This document shows, one piece after another, positions 1 to 9,075 of a stretch of 64,000 nucleotides of DNA. Origin of the DNA: Sphingomonas sp. BT-65 (GTDB lineage: Bacteria; Pseudomonadota; Alphaproteobacteria; Sphingomonadales; Sphingomonadaceae); contig NZ_JAPCIA010000001.1 in assembly GCF_026107375.2 (NCBI RefSeq), forward strand, positions 2,790,001-2,854,000, read 5' to 3'. Made by a program: the position numbers and the translations under genes. A model generated the notes under the pieces. The model was not told the origin of the DNA. It worked only from the letters and a program-made list of their open reading frames with translations, and searched no databases. Position 1 is the stretch's first letter, and each line of letters opens with the position of its first letter.

Positions 1-481
1 CCGAATAGGCGATCACCTGCGGCATGCCGAGCAGCGAGGTCATCGATGCGGTGAACAGGATGTTGCCGTGCTGCGCGGCGAGCATCGCCGGCAGCACCAG
101 CCGCGTCAGGTTGTGTGCGGCGAGGACGTGCGTGTCGAGCATGCCCGCGAAATCCTCGACGCTGGTGTCGACCGCGAGCTTCTTGAAGTTATGCCCGGCA
201 TTGTTGGCGAGGATCGTGATATCGCCGACCTTTTCCCGCACCCGGTCGAGCATCGCCGGCATCGTGTCGAATGCGGTGACGTCGGCGGCTTCCCAATAGG
301 CGCCGTCGCCCAGCTCGGCCGCCGCCGCCTCGACCATATCGGGACGCCGCCCGACCAGCACCACCTTGGCGCCGGCGGCATGCATCGCCTTGGCCATGCC
401 GAGACCAAGGCCGCTGCCCCCGCCGGTGATCAGCGCGACTTCGCCGTCCAGGCGGAAGGCCTGGGCGGGATCAAGCTGCAT
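1..481 (-). CDS. SDR family oxidoreductase (3' part cut by window edge)
   Basis: Reading the minus strand from 481 gives a Rossmann-fold short-chain dehydrogenase/reductase. The N-terminus carries the glycine-rich nucleotide motif TGGGSGLG (about residues 19-26), then VVLVGRR after the second strand and LANNAGHN, the NNAG motif. The frame is still open at base 1 after about 160 residues, so the catalytic Tyr-Lys part is outside the window. The ATG overlaps the 3' end of the UxaA-type gene by 11 bases, so the two are probably translated together. It is the last visible gene of a minus-strand acid-sugar operon and probably oxidises or reduces an intermediate there. The substrate cannot be read from the sequence; gluconate 5-dehydrogenase-like enzymes are the nearest general type. 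Confidence 0.85.
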   Translation of the reverse strand, partial: MQLDPAQAFRLDGEVALITGGGSGLGLGMAKAMHAAGAKVVLVGRRPDMVEAAAAELGDGAYWEAADVTAFDTMPAMLDRVREKVGDITILANNAGHNFKKLAVDTSVEDFAGMLDTHVLAAHNLTRLVLPAMLAAQHGNILFTASMTSLLGMPQVIAYS

Positions 482-1691
482 TGCGGCACCCCCGGTCGAG
501 ATCCGGTGTGTCCTGGTGCTTGTACATCACGAAATACTCCCGATGCCCGAGCGCCTCGGGCTTGCTTGGCTGGCCGCTCGCGACATCGGCGACCATCGCG
601 CCGAGCTCGTCCGCGCAGGCGTCGAGGGTGAGTTCGCCCGCCAGCACGCGGCCGGCGTCGAAGTCCATGTCCTCTTCCATCCGGGCATAGGTGCGGCTGT
701 TGCCGGTGACCTTGACCAGCGGTGCGATCGGCGATCCGATCACGCTGCCGCGCCCGGTGACGAACAGCACGATCTGGCTGCCGCCGCTGACCAGGTCCAT
801 GATCCCTTCGGTGTCGTTGGGGTTGGTGTAGCCGAACTGCATGAAGTGCGGGTCGGGCACCGAATCCATCACCCACAGGCCGGGCCAGGGCGGCGCCTCG
901 CCGACCTTGATCACGCCCTGGATCGGGCGCGATCCGCTCTTGGCGAAGGCGCCCATGCTCTTCTCTTCGATCGTGGTGAGGCCGCCCGCGAAATTCCCCG
1001 GCGACACCGAATATTGCCGCACCTCGCGGCAATAATGCTCGGCCTTGGCATAGGCGGCGGCGAGCTCGGCGCGGGCGCGATCGTCGGCGGCGCGGGCGAG
1101 GATGATGTCCTCGAGCCCGATCATCTCGACAATCTCCTCAACGATGGCTGAACCGCCGGAATCGACGACGCGGTCGAACAGGCGGCCGACCGCGGGGTTG
1201 CCGACGAGACCGCTGGTGCCGTCGGAGCCACCGCACTCGGCGCCGAGCGTGAGGTCGGCAAAGCCCATTGGCACGCGCGGCGTCTCGCGCCGGATCCGGT
1301 CGCGAAGCTCGCGGACGATCGCCTTGCCCTTTTCGGTCGAAGAACGCGTGCCGCCGACATCCTGGATGAAGAACGAAGCGGCGGGCCGCCCGCTCTTCTC
1401 CACCGCCTCGGCGATCTTGGCTGGCTGGGTATATTCGCAGCCGAGCCCGACCGAGAGCACCGCGCCGATATTGGGATGCCGCGCGAGGCTGAGCACGAGC
1501 CGGATCGCATATTGGTTGTCGTAGCAGCCGGGGAAGCCGATGACCTGCACGTCCTCCTCGCCCGCGGCGATGGCGTGCGCGACATGCGCGGCGCACTGGA
1601 CGGTGTAGATGACGAGCACGAGGTTGCGGATGCCCTTGCGTTCGTCGGGCCGAAGCCAGCCGGTCCACTGTCGGTCGAAGATGTCAGTCAT
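471..1691 (-). CDS. UxaA family hydro-lyase, C-terminal (large) subunit
   Basis: This 406-residue protein matches the catalytic C-terminal part of the altronate/galactarate dehydratase family. Visible family landmarks are [29 protein letters not shown], and [15 protein letters not shown] followed by [16 protein letters not shown]. The Cys residues in these motifs are of the kind that bind the iron centre in this family. I use the ATG at 1691 because the longer open frame upstream overlaps the SAF-domain gene and reads as non-coding there. In E. coli UxaA both parts are one polypeptide; here they are two genes overlapping by 8 bases, an arrangement also known in other family members. It probably dehydrates a sugar acid, but altronate is only one possibility. 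Confidence 0.88.
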   Translation of the reverse strand: MTDIFDRQWTGWLRPDERKGIRNLVLVIYTVQCAAHVAHAIAAGEEDVQVIGFPGCYDNQYAIRLVLSLARHPNIGAVLSVGLGCEYTQPAKIAEAVEKSGRPAASFFIQDVGGTRSSTEKGKAIVRELRDRIRRETPRVPMGFADLTLGAECGGSDGTSGLVGNPAVGRLFDRVVDSGGSAIVEEIVEMIGLEDIILARAADDRARAELAAAYAKAEHYCREVRQYSVSPGNFAGGLTTIEEKSMGAFAKSGSRPIQGVIKVGEAPPWPGLWVMDSVPDPHFMQFGYTNPNDTEGIMDLVSGGSQIVLFVTGRGSVIGSPIAPLVKVTGNSRTYARMEEDMDFDAGRVLAGELTLDACADELGAMVADVASGQPSKPEALGHREYFVMYKHQDTPDLDRGCRNAA

Positions 1692-1998
1692 AGGCCATGT
1701 CCTTGGCCGCGCCGGTGACCACGTCGAATCCGCCCGAGCGCTCGTCAAAGCGGCTGGTGCAATTGTGAAGATGGACCCAGTCGCCCTTGCGGATCGCGGT
1801 GGCGGCGTGGCCGATCGGGATACCGAACTTCACCACCGCCGCGCCCGCCGCGATGTCCGCCAGCGCGATCTTATGCCCCAGCGCGATCGCTTCGTTGAGC
1901 GCGACCTCGCCGTCGCCGATCACGGTCACCACGTCCGAGCCGTCGCCGAGCAGTGTCGCGACATTGTCGTCGGGGTGGATGCGGAACGCGGTGGTCAT
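1684..1998 (-). CDS. UxaA family hydro-lyase, SAF-domain (small) subunit
   Basis: A 104-residue protein that fits the N-terminal SAF domain of altronate/galactarate dehydratases: [44 protein letters not shown] and WVHLHNC are typical. The start is the ATG at 1998, seven bases after the RraA-like stop; the longer frame reaching to 2337 only shadows the RraA-like gene. It should assemble with the large subunit encoded immediately downstream to form one dehydratase. The family assignment is firm, the substrate is not known. Confidence 0.87.
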   Translation of the reverse strand: MTTAFRIHPDDNVATLLGDGSDVVTVIGDGEVALNEAIALGHKIALADIAAGAAVVKFGIPIGHAATAIRKGDWVHLHNCTSRFDERSGGFDVVTGAAKDMAYD

Positions 1999-2005
1999 CT
2001 CCGGC

Positions 2006-2662
2006 TCACAGGATTCCGTATTTGGCGAAGGCCTGGGTGCTCGACATGCCGCCCTCGATCTCCTTGCGCACCTGCTTCTCGCCGCGCGCCTTCTCCAACG
2101 CGCGTTCGACCACTTCGGCCTCATGGGCGCGCGGGATGACGACCACGCCGTCGAGGTCGCCGAACACCAGGTCGCCCGGCTGCACGCTAACCGGCCCGAC
2201 CTCGATCGGGCAGCGGTAATCGACGACCTGGGTGCGCACGCTCGAATCCTGCGCGAAACGGCCGCGGCTGAACACCGGCCAGCCTTGCGACAGGATCTGC
2301 GGCGTGTCGCGGTGGAAGCCGTTGACGACCGCGCCATTGGCCCCGCGCGCCCGCGCCGTCGCGGTCAGGATCTCGCCCCAATAGGCGCAGCGCATCTCGC
2401 CGCCGCTGGCGAGGTAGACATCGCCGGGCTCGATCTGGTCGAGCGCCTCGGTCAGCTTGCCGAAGGGCTGCGCCTGCGGGCCATAGACGTCGATCATCAG
2501 TACCGGCATCGCGCGGCCGACCAGCTTCATCTCGGTAAGCATCGGCTGGATCGGCTGGGGCAGGAACTGATGGACGCAGCCCAGCGTGTCGAGGATATCG
2601 CCGACGACGGGCGTGTACAGCTCGGCGCGGAACAGGTCGAAGATTTCGTTGTCGGTCATCAT
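2006..2662 (-). CDS. RraA-like family protein (4-hydroxy-4-methyl-2-oxoglutarate aldolase type)
   Basis: The 218-residue product has the RraA/HMG-aldolase fold signature: [12 protein letters not shown] near the N-terminus, [26 protein letters not shown] (residues 82-107, the Gly-Glu loop), [11 protein letters not shown] with the Arg-Asp pair used in metal and pyruvate binding, and [16 protein letters not shown]. Members are metal-dependent aldolases or oxaloacetate decarboxylases acting on 4-carboxy-4-hydroxy-2-oxo acids, and several have unknown acid-sugar roles. It overlaps the MFS stop by four bases and sits before the split UxaA genes, so it probably performs a cleavage or decarboxylation in the same route. 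A non-catalytic RNase E inhibitor role is unlikely in this context. Confidence 0.87.
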   Translation of the reverse strand: MMTDNEIFDLFRAELYTPVVGDILDTLGCVHQFLPQPIQPMLTEMKLVGRAMPVLMIDVYGPQAQPFGKLTEALDQIEPGDVYLASGGEMRCAYWGEILTATARARGANGAVVNGFHRDTPQILSQGWPVFSRGRFAQDSSVRTQVVDYRCPIEVGPVSVQPGDLVFGDLDGVVVIPRAHEAEVVERALEKARGEKQVRKEIEGGMSSTQAFAKYGIL

Positions 2663-3966
2663 GACTCCAGCGTGGATAGGCTTGCGCGCGAGCGGCGCAC
2701 GATCAGCGCCATCGCCAGCACGGCGAGGGGGTAGGCGAGCGCGGCGCCAAGAAAGAGCACGGCATAGTTGCCGCCGGTCGCGTCGAGGATCCGGCCGACC
2801 GCCATCGCGACGAACATACCCATGATGCCCGCCGCAAAGCCGCCAATGCCGATCACCGAGCCCACCCCGCGCGACGGCACGGTGTCCGAGGCGAGCGTGT
2901 AGAGATTGGCCGACATGCCCTGATGCCCGGCCGCGGCAAGCGCGATCAGCATGACCGCGGGCCACAGGCTCGACACCCCTGCGATGAAGGCGACCGGGAT
3001 CGGGCAGAGCGCCATCAGCAGCATCGTCGCGAGCCGCGCGGGCACCGGGCGCATGCCCTGCTTGATCATCCGCGACGACAGCCAGCCGCCCGCGATGCTG
3101 CCCACGTCCGCGATCAGGTAGATCGCCACCAGCGGGCCGATCGATCCGAGCATATCGATGCCGAAGCGATCGTGCAGGAAGCCCGGGACCCAGTTGAGAT
3201 AGAACCACCACACCGGGCTGGTCATCAGCATGCCGACGACATAAGCCCAGGTGCCACGATAGCGCAGCAGCGAGACCCATTTGACCGGCTCGGAGGGCGC
3301 GTCGTCGCCGCTCTTGATATAGGCGAGCTCCTCGGCCGAGAGCCGCTTCTGCCGCTCGGGCAGCTCGTAGAAGCGCAGCCACATGACGAGCCAGATCAGC
3401 CCGAGCGTGCCCGCGATCAGGAACGCGGCCCGCCAGCCGACCAGCGCGACGATGAAGGGCAGCGAGATCGGGGTGACGATCGCGCCGATATTGCTCCCCG
3501 CGTTGAAGATGCCGGTGGCGAAGGCGCGCTCCTGCGGCGGGAACCATTCGCGCACCGCCTTGATCGAGGCGGGGAAGTTGCCGCCCTCGGTGAGCCCGAG
3601 CGCGCCGCGCGCGATCTTGAAGCCGAGCACGGTCGACATCAGGCCATGCGCCGCCGCCGCGAGGCTCCAGCCGAACACCGCGACGCCGAGCCCCGCGCGC
3701 ACCCCAATCCGGTCCATCAACCGCCCGCCGAGCAGATAGCCGAAGGCGTACATCAGCGAGAAGGCGGCGATAATGTCGCCATAGGCGGTCTCGGACCAGC
3801 CGAACTCGGCATCGAGTGTCGGCTTGAGCAGCCCGAAGATCTGGCGGTCGATATAACAGATGGTGGTCGAGGCGAAGAGCAGCGCGCAGACGATCCAGCG
3901 GTAGCGGCCCCGCGGCGGCGCGGGCGCAGCGCGCGCCGCGACGGGTTCGGCAATGGTGGTCGTCAT
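2659..3966 (-). CDS. MFS transporter, ACS family (hexuronate/acid-sugar type)
   Basis: A 435-residue, 12-helix major facilitator. The N-terminal helix ends in [16 protein letters not shown] and is followed by [17 protein letters not shown], both typical of the anion:cation symporter subfamily that includes ExuT and GudP. Such carriers import galacturonate, glucarate and similar anions with a cation. I prefer the ATG at 3966 over that at 3972 because a GAGG stretch lies about six bases in front of it. First gene of the minus-strand operon; the divergent GntR gene and a palindromic operator lie directly upstream, so it is probably repressed by that regulator and induced by its acid-sugar substrate. 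Confidence 0.9.
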   Translation of the reverse strand: MTTTIAEPVAARAAPAPPRGRYRWIVCALLFASTTICYIDRQIFGLLKPTLDAEFGWSETAYGDIIAAFSLMYAFGYLLGGRLMDRIGVRAGLGVAVFGWSLAAAAHGLMSTVLGFKIARGALGLTEGGNFPASIKAVREWFPPQERAFATGIFNAGSNIGAIVTPISLPFIVALVGWRAAFLIAGTLGLIWLVMWLRFYELPERQKRLSAEELAYIKSGDDAPSEPVKWVSLLRYRGTWAYVVGMLMTSPVWWFYLNWVPGFLHDRFGIDMLGSIGPLVAIYLIADVGSIAGGWLSSRMIKQGMRPVPARLATMLLMALCPIPVAFIAGVSSLWPAVMLIALAAAGHQGMSANLYTLASDTVPSRGVGSVIGIGGFAAGIMGMFVAMAVGRILDATGGNYAVLFLGAALAYPLAVLAMALIVRRSRASLSTLES

Positions 3967-4012
3967 CGGCATCCTCAACGGCGCGCTCGGATGGCGGCTC
4001 GATCGCTTGAAT

Positions 4013-4025
4013 CCTGTATGACAGG
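4013..4025. promoter_or_regulatory. Palindromic operator CCTGTATGACAGG
   Basis: A perfect inverted repeat with 5-base arms and a 3-base centre (CCTGT-ATG-ACAGG), between the divergent MFS and GntR genes. A close copy sits at 4887-4899. Size and shape suit FadR-type GntR proteins, so it is probably the autoregulatory operator of the regulator at 4118. Binding is inferred. Confidence 0.65.
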
Positions 4026-4117
4026 TTACTAGCGGTTTGCATGGCGAAGGCAAGCGTGATTTTGCTAAGGCAGTGGGCCAGATGCCGCAGCTGCGGCTCG
4101 ATTGGAGAGGAGTTGGC

Positions 4118-4858
4118 GTGGGGACGAAGGCGGAAGAAGCGGCAGGCGGCGCGAAGACGACCGGCCTTGTCGACCACGTCATCGACTATATCTACCGCCA
4201 CGTGGCCGACGAGCGGCTGCGCCCCGGCGCGCGGCTGCCGAGCGAGACCACGATCAGCGTGACGCTGGGCGTCAGCCGCCCGGTGGTGCGCGAGGCGATG
4301 CGCACGCTCGCCGCGACGGGCCTGGTCGAGATGGCGGTGGGCAAGCGCGCGACGATCGTGCCGGTCGATGGCGAGATGCTGTCGCGCGTGATCGGCAACG
4401 CGCTGCTCACCGGGCAGGCCGACACGCGCAACATCCTCGAGATGCGCCGCGGGGTCGAGATCACGATGGTCGCGCTCGCCGCCGAACGGCGCAGCGACGC
4501 CGACGCCGCCGAGCTGCAGAAGATCGTGCGCGAGATGGCGACCAAGCTCGGCAATGCGAAACGCTATGCCGAGCTCGACCTTCAGCTTCATGCGCGGCTG
4601 GCGCGGGCGACCGGCAATCCGCTCTACACGCTGCTGATCGACGCGTTCCGCCAGCTGATCGCCGCATCGATGCTCGAGGGGATCGAACGCTGGTCGGCGA
4701 GCCCGGAACTGAAGCGCGTGCAGGACCTGCACGAGAACATCGTCGCCGCGGTGGTGGCGCGCGATCCGGCGGCGGCGGCCGGCGCGATGGCGCAGCATTT
4801 CGATGATGCGCTGATCAAGATCCTGGCGCCGATCGTCGCGGGCGAACCAGCGGCCTGA
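4118..4858 (+). CDS. FadR-type GntR transcriptional regulator
   Basis: A 246-residue regulator. The N-terminal winged helix contains [32 protein letters not shown] and [18 protein letters not shown], and the C-terminal FCD effector domain contains [35 protein letters not shown] and the late His of [13 protein letters not shown]. These His and Asp positions normally bind a metal and a carboxylate ligand. I choose the GTG at 4118, preceded by GGAGAGGAG, over upstream starts that give an atypical N-terminus. It is divergent from the acid-sugar operon and followed by an enolase-superfamily dehydratase. The likely operator occurs in both flanking promoters. The effector is probably an acid sugar or keto-deoxy acid. 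Confidence 0.88.
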   Translation: MGTKAEEAAGGAKTTGLVDHVIDYIYRHVADERLRPGARLPSETTISVTLGVSRPVVREAMRTLAATGLVEMAVGKRATIVPVDGEMLSRVIGNALLTGQADTRNILEMRRGVEITMVALAAERRSDADAAELQKIVREMATKLGNAKRYAELDLQLHARLARATGNPLYTLLIDAFRQLIAASMLEGIERWSASPELKRVQDLHENIVAAVVARDPAAAAGAMAQHFDDALIKILAPIVAGEPAA

Positions 4859-4886
4859 GCTTGCCAGCGGAACCGCTGCGGCCTAT

Positions 4887-4899
4887 CCTGTAAGACAAG
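4887..4899. promoter_or_regulatory. Second copy of the GntR operator, CCTGTAAGACAAG
   Basis: Eleven of 13 bases match the palindrome at 4013, and it keeps the TGT-N3-ACA core. It lies 25 bases before the start codon of the dehydratase at 4924, a position where a bound repressor could block transcription. Confidence 0.55.
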
Positions 4900-4923
4900 T
4901 TGATTGCGAGGAGAGGCGCCGCG

Positions 4924-6048
4924 ATGCGCATCGAGAAGTTCGAGACCTGGATGTGCAAGCGGCCCAAGGGGCTGTTCGACGAGGAGCGCGAAGGTGCCGC
5001 GCCAATGCCCTGGGCCTATGGCGTAGGCCGCATCACCACCTCGGACGGTATCGAGGGGATCGCGACCTTCTGGGCGGCGCGCTCGGCGGCGGTGACCGAC
5101 GCCTATCTTTCCGATGTGATCGCGCCGGTGATCCTCGGCCGCTCGATCCACGACCGCGAGCGAATCTGGCACGATTTCTGGAACATCGACCGCCACGGCG
5201 CCTTCTTCCCGGTGTTCCTGCCCGGCCCGATCGACGTCGCGTTGTGGGACGCCGCGGCGCGTACCGCCGGGCTACCGCTGCACCGCTATCTCGGCAGCTA
5301 TCGCACGAGCCTGCCGGTCTATGCCAGCAGCCTGTGGCTGCCCGATATCGACGCCTATGTGCGCGAGGCGCTCGCCTACAAGGAACGCGGGTTCAAGGCC
5401 TACAAGGTCCATCCATGCGGGCCCAGCGCGCTCGACATGGAGATCCACCAGGCGGTGCGTGACGCGGTCGGGCCCGAGATGATCCTGATGACCGATCCCG
5501 TGGCGGAATATACGCTGCACGAGGCGATCAAGGTCGCGCGGCACCTCGAGCAGCTCGACTATTACTGGTTCGAGGAGCCGTTCCGCGATTACGAGCTCGA
5601 CAAATATGCCAAGCTCGCCGCCGCGGTGGACATTCCGATCGTCGGCACCGAGACGACGCGCGGCGGCCCGTGGGGCGTGGCGCAGGCGATCAAGTGCGAC
5701 GCGCTCGACATGGTCCGCGCCGACGTGTCGTGGAAGGGCGGGATCACCGGCACGCTCAAGGTCTGCCACCTCGCCGAGGCGCACGGCATGAATTGCGAGC
5801 TGCACACCACGACGATAGGGCCAATGGACGTCGCCAACATCCATGTCGCCTGCGCGGTGCGCAACTCGGAATATTTCGAGCTGTTCGTGCCCGAGGATAG
5901 CTTCCAGCTGCCGATGAAGCAGAGCCTGCGCGACCTGATGGACGCCGAGGGCAACATCCACGCGCCGCAAGGCCCGGGCCTCGGCATCGATATCGACTGG
6001 GATCTGGTCGAGGACAATTGCACCTCGCGCCGCGTGTTCACCGCCTGA
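4924..6048 (+). CDS. Mandelate racemase/muconate lactonizing enzyme family dehydratase
   Basis: A 374-residue enolase-superfamily protein. After the N-terminal capping domain, the barrel shows FKAYKVHP (the K-x-K-like base), LMTDPVAEY, YWFEEPF and IVGTETTRG, which supply the three acidic metal ligands. MVRADVSWKGGITG and CELHTTTIG supply the Asp-His pair of the mandelate racemase subgroup. Such enzymes abstract the proton next to the carboxylate of a sugar acid and usually dehydrate it to a 2-keto-3-deoxy acid. The start is the ATG at 4924 behind GAGGAGAGG. It shares an operator with the divergent acid-sugar operon. The substrate is unknown, and it is clearly different from the rhamnonate dehydratase at 26230. 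Confidence 0.85.
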   Translation: MRIEKFETWMCKRPKGLFDEEREGAAPMPWAYGVGRITTSDGIEGIATFWAARSAAVTDAYLSDVIAPVILGRSIHDRERIWHDFWNIDRHGAFFPVFLPGPIDVALWDAAARTAGLPLHRYLGSYRTSLPVYASSLWLPDIDAYVREALAYKERGFKAYKVHPCGPSALDMEIHQAVRDAVGPEMILMTDPVAEYTLHEAIKVARHLEQLDYYWFEEPFRDYELDKYAKLAAAVDIPIVGTETTRGGPWGVAQAIKCDALDMVRADVSWKGGITGTLKVCHLAEAHGMNCELHTTTIGPMDVANIHVACAVRNSEYFELFVPEDSFQLPMKQSLRDLMDAEGNIHAPQGPGLGIDIDWDLVEDNCTSRRVFTA

Positions 6049-6061
6049 GCCGGATAAAAGA

Positions 6062-6091
6062 GCGGCTGCGGCGAGGGTTCGCCGCAGCCGC
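6062..6091. terminator. Hairpin between convergent genes
   Basis: A perfect 12-base-pair GC stem (6062-6073 with 6080-6091) and a 6-base loop, placed between the ends of the convergent genes at 6048 and 6128. It probably works as a bidirectional terminator; no long T tract follows. Confidence 0.6.
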
Positions 6092-6127
6092 AGGTCTAGC
6101 CACCCCGAGAGGGGGTCTCGAAAATCC

Positions 6128-7711
6128 TCAGATCTTGACGATGCGCAGCGCGATCCACGGCTTGCCCGGCAGCGCGATCGTGGGGCGCGCAGGATCGTGA
6201 ACGTCATACTCGGTCATCTGCTGCATGCGGAACACACCCTCGACCGGAGTGATAGTCATGTTCCAAGTGTCGATGACGTCGATGCGGAAGGCGTTCTTGG
6301 GGTCGTCCTTGCGGCCGGGCAGCACGACCTTCCACTCGGCCGGAGTCGATGCCCCGAAATATCTGATGTAATATTCGTGCGGCTTGCCGCCGATATGGTA
6401 GTTCCACCAATGCTGGATCGGGTCGAGCCCCGGGGTCGGCCCCTCCTCCATGATCTTCCTGAGGAAGGCGAGGCGCGGCGCGCTGGTGCCCTTGAGCACC
6501 CCGCCCTGACCGAGCCACGAATAGTCGGCGTTGCGGTTGGGGTCGAAGGTCTCGCTATGGCCGACATAGGTGCCGCCGACCAGGCCCCACCAGAAGCGCT
6601 CGACCATCTCCTCACCCGAGAGCTGGCCCCAGCGCTTGTCCGAATTGCCCTCGTACACGACCTCGTCGAACACCACTGGCTTGAGCGCGAAGTCGCGGTG
6701 CATCGCGGCGCGGATGTCGTCGAGCACCGCAGCGCCATTCTGGATGCTGGCGTGGGTGATCCACGGCTTGCGGTGATCGTAATAGGTGTTGATCTGGTGG
6801 ATCGAGCGCAGCCGGTCATGCGGGTCGGCGGCGACGAGGACCTGGAAGAGATGGTCCCAATCGTCCATCGATTTGGTCTTCACCGCATCATATTCGTTGC
6901 CCATCGACCACCAGACATGGCGGTAGGCGCCCCAGCGCGCGGCGCAGTAGCGGATGTAGCGCTCGTCATCGGCGCGCTTCATATCGTTATAGCCGCCCTT
7001 CTCGTCATAGGGGTGGTAGAGGATGATGTCGGCCTCGATGCCGAGCTGGCCGAGGCGGATGATGCGATCCTCGTAGCGGCGGAAATAGTCCGGATCGAAA
7101 CGCGTCGGGTCCCAGTCGCGCGGCCCCTTGCCGGTGCGGACGAAGGGGTTGGTCGCCACGGCCTCGACATTGGGCGTGACGAGCATCCGCATCTTGTTGA
7201 ACGGCGCCGATTTGAGCGTCTCGATCGTCTGGTTGCACTTGGCGTCGGACTGGAGCGCCCACGCATAGCAGGTCGTGCCGATCTGGCGGAACGGCGTGCC
7301 GTCGGCATAGGCGAAGTGGTAGCCGTCCTGCGTGACCCGCATCGGGCCGTGATTGCCGGCGGCGGGGGCGACGCATTCGAAGCGGCCGCGCTTGTGCGCC
7401 AGCTCAGTGGCGCTGCTCTCGGTCTCCCAGCCCCACGCGCCGAGCTCGGGCGGACTGAAGCGGATGCGGTAGGTGCCGTTGCCGTCGTAGAAGCCAGGCA
7501 CGCGGATCGTCCGGCCTGCGCCCTTGAACACCGCGGCGATGGTGACATCGACGAACGGGTTGCCGGCCGCGGGCCCTTCGAACACCAGCTCATGCACGCC
7601 CCAGCGCTCGGTCCGCGCCGGCCCCGCGCCCTGCGCGAGCGCGGGCGCGGCGGCGGCCGCGCCGGCAGCGATCAGGCCGCTCTTCAGCATCTCGCGTCGC
7701 GATACACTCAT
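6128..7711 (-). CDS. DUF5060/DUF4038 glycoside-hydrolase-like protein, Tat-exported
   Basis: A 527-residue protein with a twin-arginine type leader (SRREMLKSG, hydrophobic AAGAAAAAPA, ending PALAQ near residue 24). Residues about 30-120 form a DUF5060 beta-sandwich (RWGVHELVFEG, PPELGAWGWE). A DUF4038-type TIM barrel follows, from HFAYADGTPFRQIGTTCYAW; WWSMGNEYD and VFDEVVYEGN carry acidic residues that could be catalytic. A C-terminal DUF5605-like beta domain ends in WKVVLPG...KNAFRIDVIDTWNM. The barrel is related to GH140 apiosidases but no activity can be read off. The start overlaps the stop of a sugar-porter MFS by four bases, so product uptake is probably coupled. Confidence 0.8.
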   Translation of the reverse strand: MSVSRREMLKSGLIAAGAAAAAPALAQGAGPARTERWGVHELVFEGPAAGNPFVDVTIAAVFKGAGRTIRVPGFYDGNGTYRIRFSPPELGAWGWETESSATELAHKRGRFECVAPAAGNHGPMRVTQDGYHFAYADGTPFRQIGTTCYAWALQSDAKCNQTIETLKSAPFNKMRMLVTPNVEAVATNPFVRTGKGPRDWDPTRFDPDYFRRYEDRIIRLGQLGIEADIILYHPYDEKGGYNDMKRADDERYIRYCAARWGAYRHVWWSMGNEYDAVKTKSMDDWDHLFQVLVAADPHDRLRSIHQINTYYDHRKPWITHASIQNGAAVLDDIRAAMHRDFALKPVVFDEVVYEGNSDKRWGQLSGEEMVERFWWGLVGGTYVGHSETFDPNRNADYSWLGQGGVLKGTSAPRLAFLRKIMEEGPTPGLDPIQHWWNYHIGGKPHEYYIRYFGASTPAEWKVVLPGRKDDPKNAFRIDVIDTWNMTITPVEGVFRMQQMTEYDVHDPARPTIALPGKPWIALRIVKI

Positions 7712-8955
7712 ACTGCGCGCTCCGCTTCGAGTTGCTCCAGGGATTTGCCCTCGTTGCGCGGCGCCCAGACGAAGCCGATCACGCCGCTGATCGCGAGGAA
7801 GCCAACCAAGATCCAGGCGAGCGTGGTGAAGCCGGTCGCGGTGAGCCACGGCACGAAGAAGCTGAACACGCCGAGCGCGATGCGCACGATCGCGAACATC
7901 ACCCCCTGCGCGGTGGCGCGCAGCGCGGTCGGGAACATCTCCGAGCTCCACAGCTGGAAGAAGCTCTGCGCGCCGAACCCGCCGCCGACCGACATCAGGA
8001 AGACGTGGATGATCGCGATCGGCAGGGTCAGCGGGAACAGCGCGAGCAGCGACATGCCGATGATCTGGGTCACCGCCGAGATGCCGAACAGCAGCCGCTG
8101 GTTCACCTTGTCGGCGAGCTTCATGAAGATGAAGAAGATCGAGGCCATGCCGAGCAGGAACGACAGCGCCTGGATCGCGACGGACATCGCCTGGCTCTGA
8201 TCGCCGACGGTGCGCAGGATGTACGGGAAGAAGAAGCCGTTGGTGCCCGCCCACAGGTTCCAGAACAGGTACATGCCGGCGAGGAACGCCATCGAACCGA
8301 TATGCTGGCGGGTGAACAGATCCTGCCAGCGGCCGCGCTGCTCGGTCTCGCCTTTCGCTTGCGCTTCCACCCAGCGCTGCGATTCCTTCATGCGCGAGCG
8401 CAGGAAGGTGAGCGCGATGGCGAGGATCGCGAGATGCGCGAAGACGATGCGCGCGCCGAGCATGCCGAGCGGCTCGAGCACGAGGAACAGCAGCAGCACG
8501 ACGACCGGCCCCAGATACCACAGCACCTGTGCGACGCCGCTATGCTTGCCGCGCTTGTCGTCGGGCGCCATCTCCGCGATCAGCGACCAGGAGGCGGGGA
8601 TGTCGGCGCCGACCGCGAGGCCCACGAGGAAGAAGCCGATCACGACCATCCACGCGTTCACCGCGAAGACCAGCCACAGCATACCGAACGCGTAGAACAG
8701 CATGTCGTACTGGTAGATCTTCTTGCGGCCGAACAGGTCGCACAGCCTTCCGCCGATCAGCGCGCCGATGCCGGCGGCGATCGCATTGGGACCGAACGCG
8801 CCGATCATGCCGACCAGGTCGGTGCTCAGATGATAGGCCTCGACCCACAGCGCCAGCGCGGCGGCGCCGGCGACGATCGAGCCTGCATCGATATAATTGG
8901 CGAGCCCGGCGAGGATGGTGTTCTTCCAGTCCTCCCGGTCGGCTGCGGTGGTCAT
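7708..8955 (-). CDS. MFS transporter, sugar porter family
   Basis: A 415-residue, 12-helix carrier. GGRLCDLFGRKKIYQYD is the loop 2-3 signature, GLAVGADIPASWSLIAEMAP follows in helix 4-5, and the C-terminal tail APRNEGKSLEQLE resembles the PETKGKSLEE motif of proton-coupled sugar porters. The start has GGGAGAG seven bases upstream. It forms a two-gene minus-strand unit with the DUF5060 enzyme. A strong hairpin separates it from TonB receptor 1, so it probably has its own promoter in 8956-9031. A neutral sugar released by the partner enzyme is the likely cargo. Confidence 0.87.
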   Translation of the reverse strand: MTTAADREDWKNTILAGLANYIDAGSIVAGAAALALWVEAYHLSTDLVGMIGAFGPNAIAAGIGALIGGRLCDLFGRKKIYQYDMLFYAFGMLWLVFAVNAWMVVIGFFLVGLAVGADIPASWSLIAEMAPDDKRGKHSGVAQVLWYLGPVVVLLLFLVLEPLGMLGARIVFAHLAILAIALTFLRSRMKESQRWVEAQAKGETEQRGRWQDLFTRQHIGSMAFLAGMYLFWNLWAGTNGFFFPYILRTVGDQSQAMSVAIQALSFLLGMASIFFIFMKLADKVNQRLLFGISAVTQIIGMSLLALFPLTLPIAIIHVFLMSVGGGFGAQSFFQLWSSEMFPTALRATAQGVMFAIVRIALGVFSFFVPWLTATGFTTLAWILVGFLAISGVIGFVWAPRNEGKSLEQLEAERAV

Positions 8956-9031
8956 GTCCGTCTCTCCCGGATTGGTGTGGCCTGGCCGTTATGTCTGTGC
9001 TGCGGCCTCAGCGTAAGTCTGGATACAGAGC

Positions 9032-9061
9032 GACAGGGGAGGCGGGATCGCCTCCCCTGTC
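9032..9061 (-). terminator. Strong hairpin after TonB receptor 1
   Basis: A perfect 13-base-pair stem (9032-9044 with 9049-9061) and a GGAT loop, starting 14 bases beyond the receptor stop on the minus strand. The T tract is poor, so it may terminate or stabilise the message end. Confidence 0.65.
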
Positions 9062-9075
9062 CAAGGGGTGCCTCG

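Noticed and set aside
1684..1691. A possible frameshift splitting an altronate dehydratase
   Set aside because: Both parts have their own start codons and sensible ends, and separate SAF and catalytic subunits are known in this family, so two genes are more likely than a broken one.
2663..4798. A long upstream extension of the RraA-like frame
   Set aside because: It runs through the MFS transporter and the GntR gene in the wrong frame; the RraA domain begins cleanly at the ATG at 2662.
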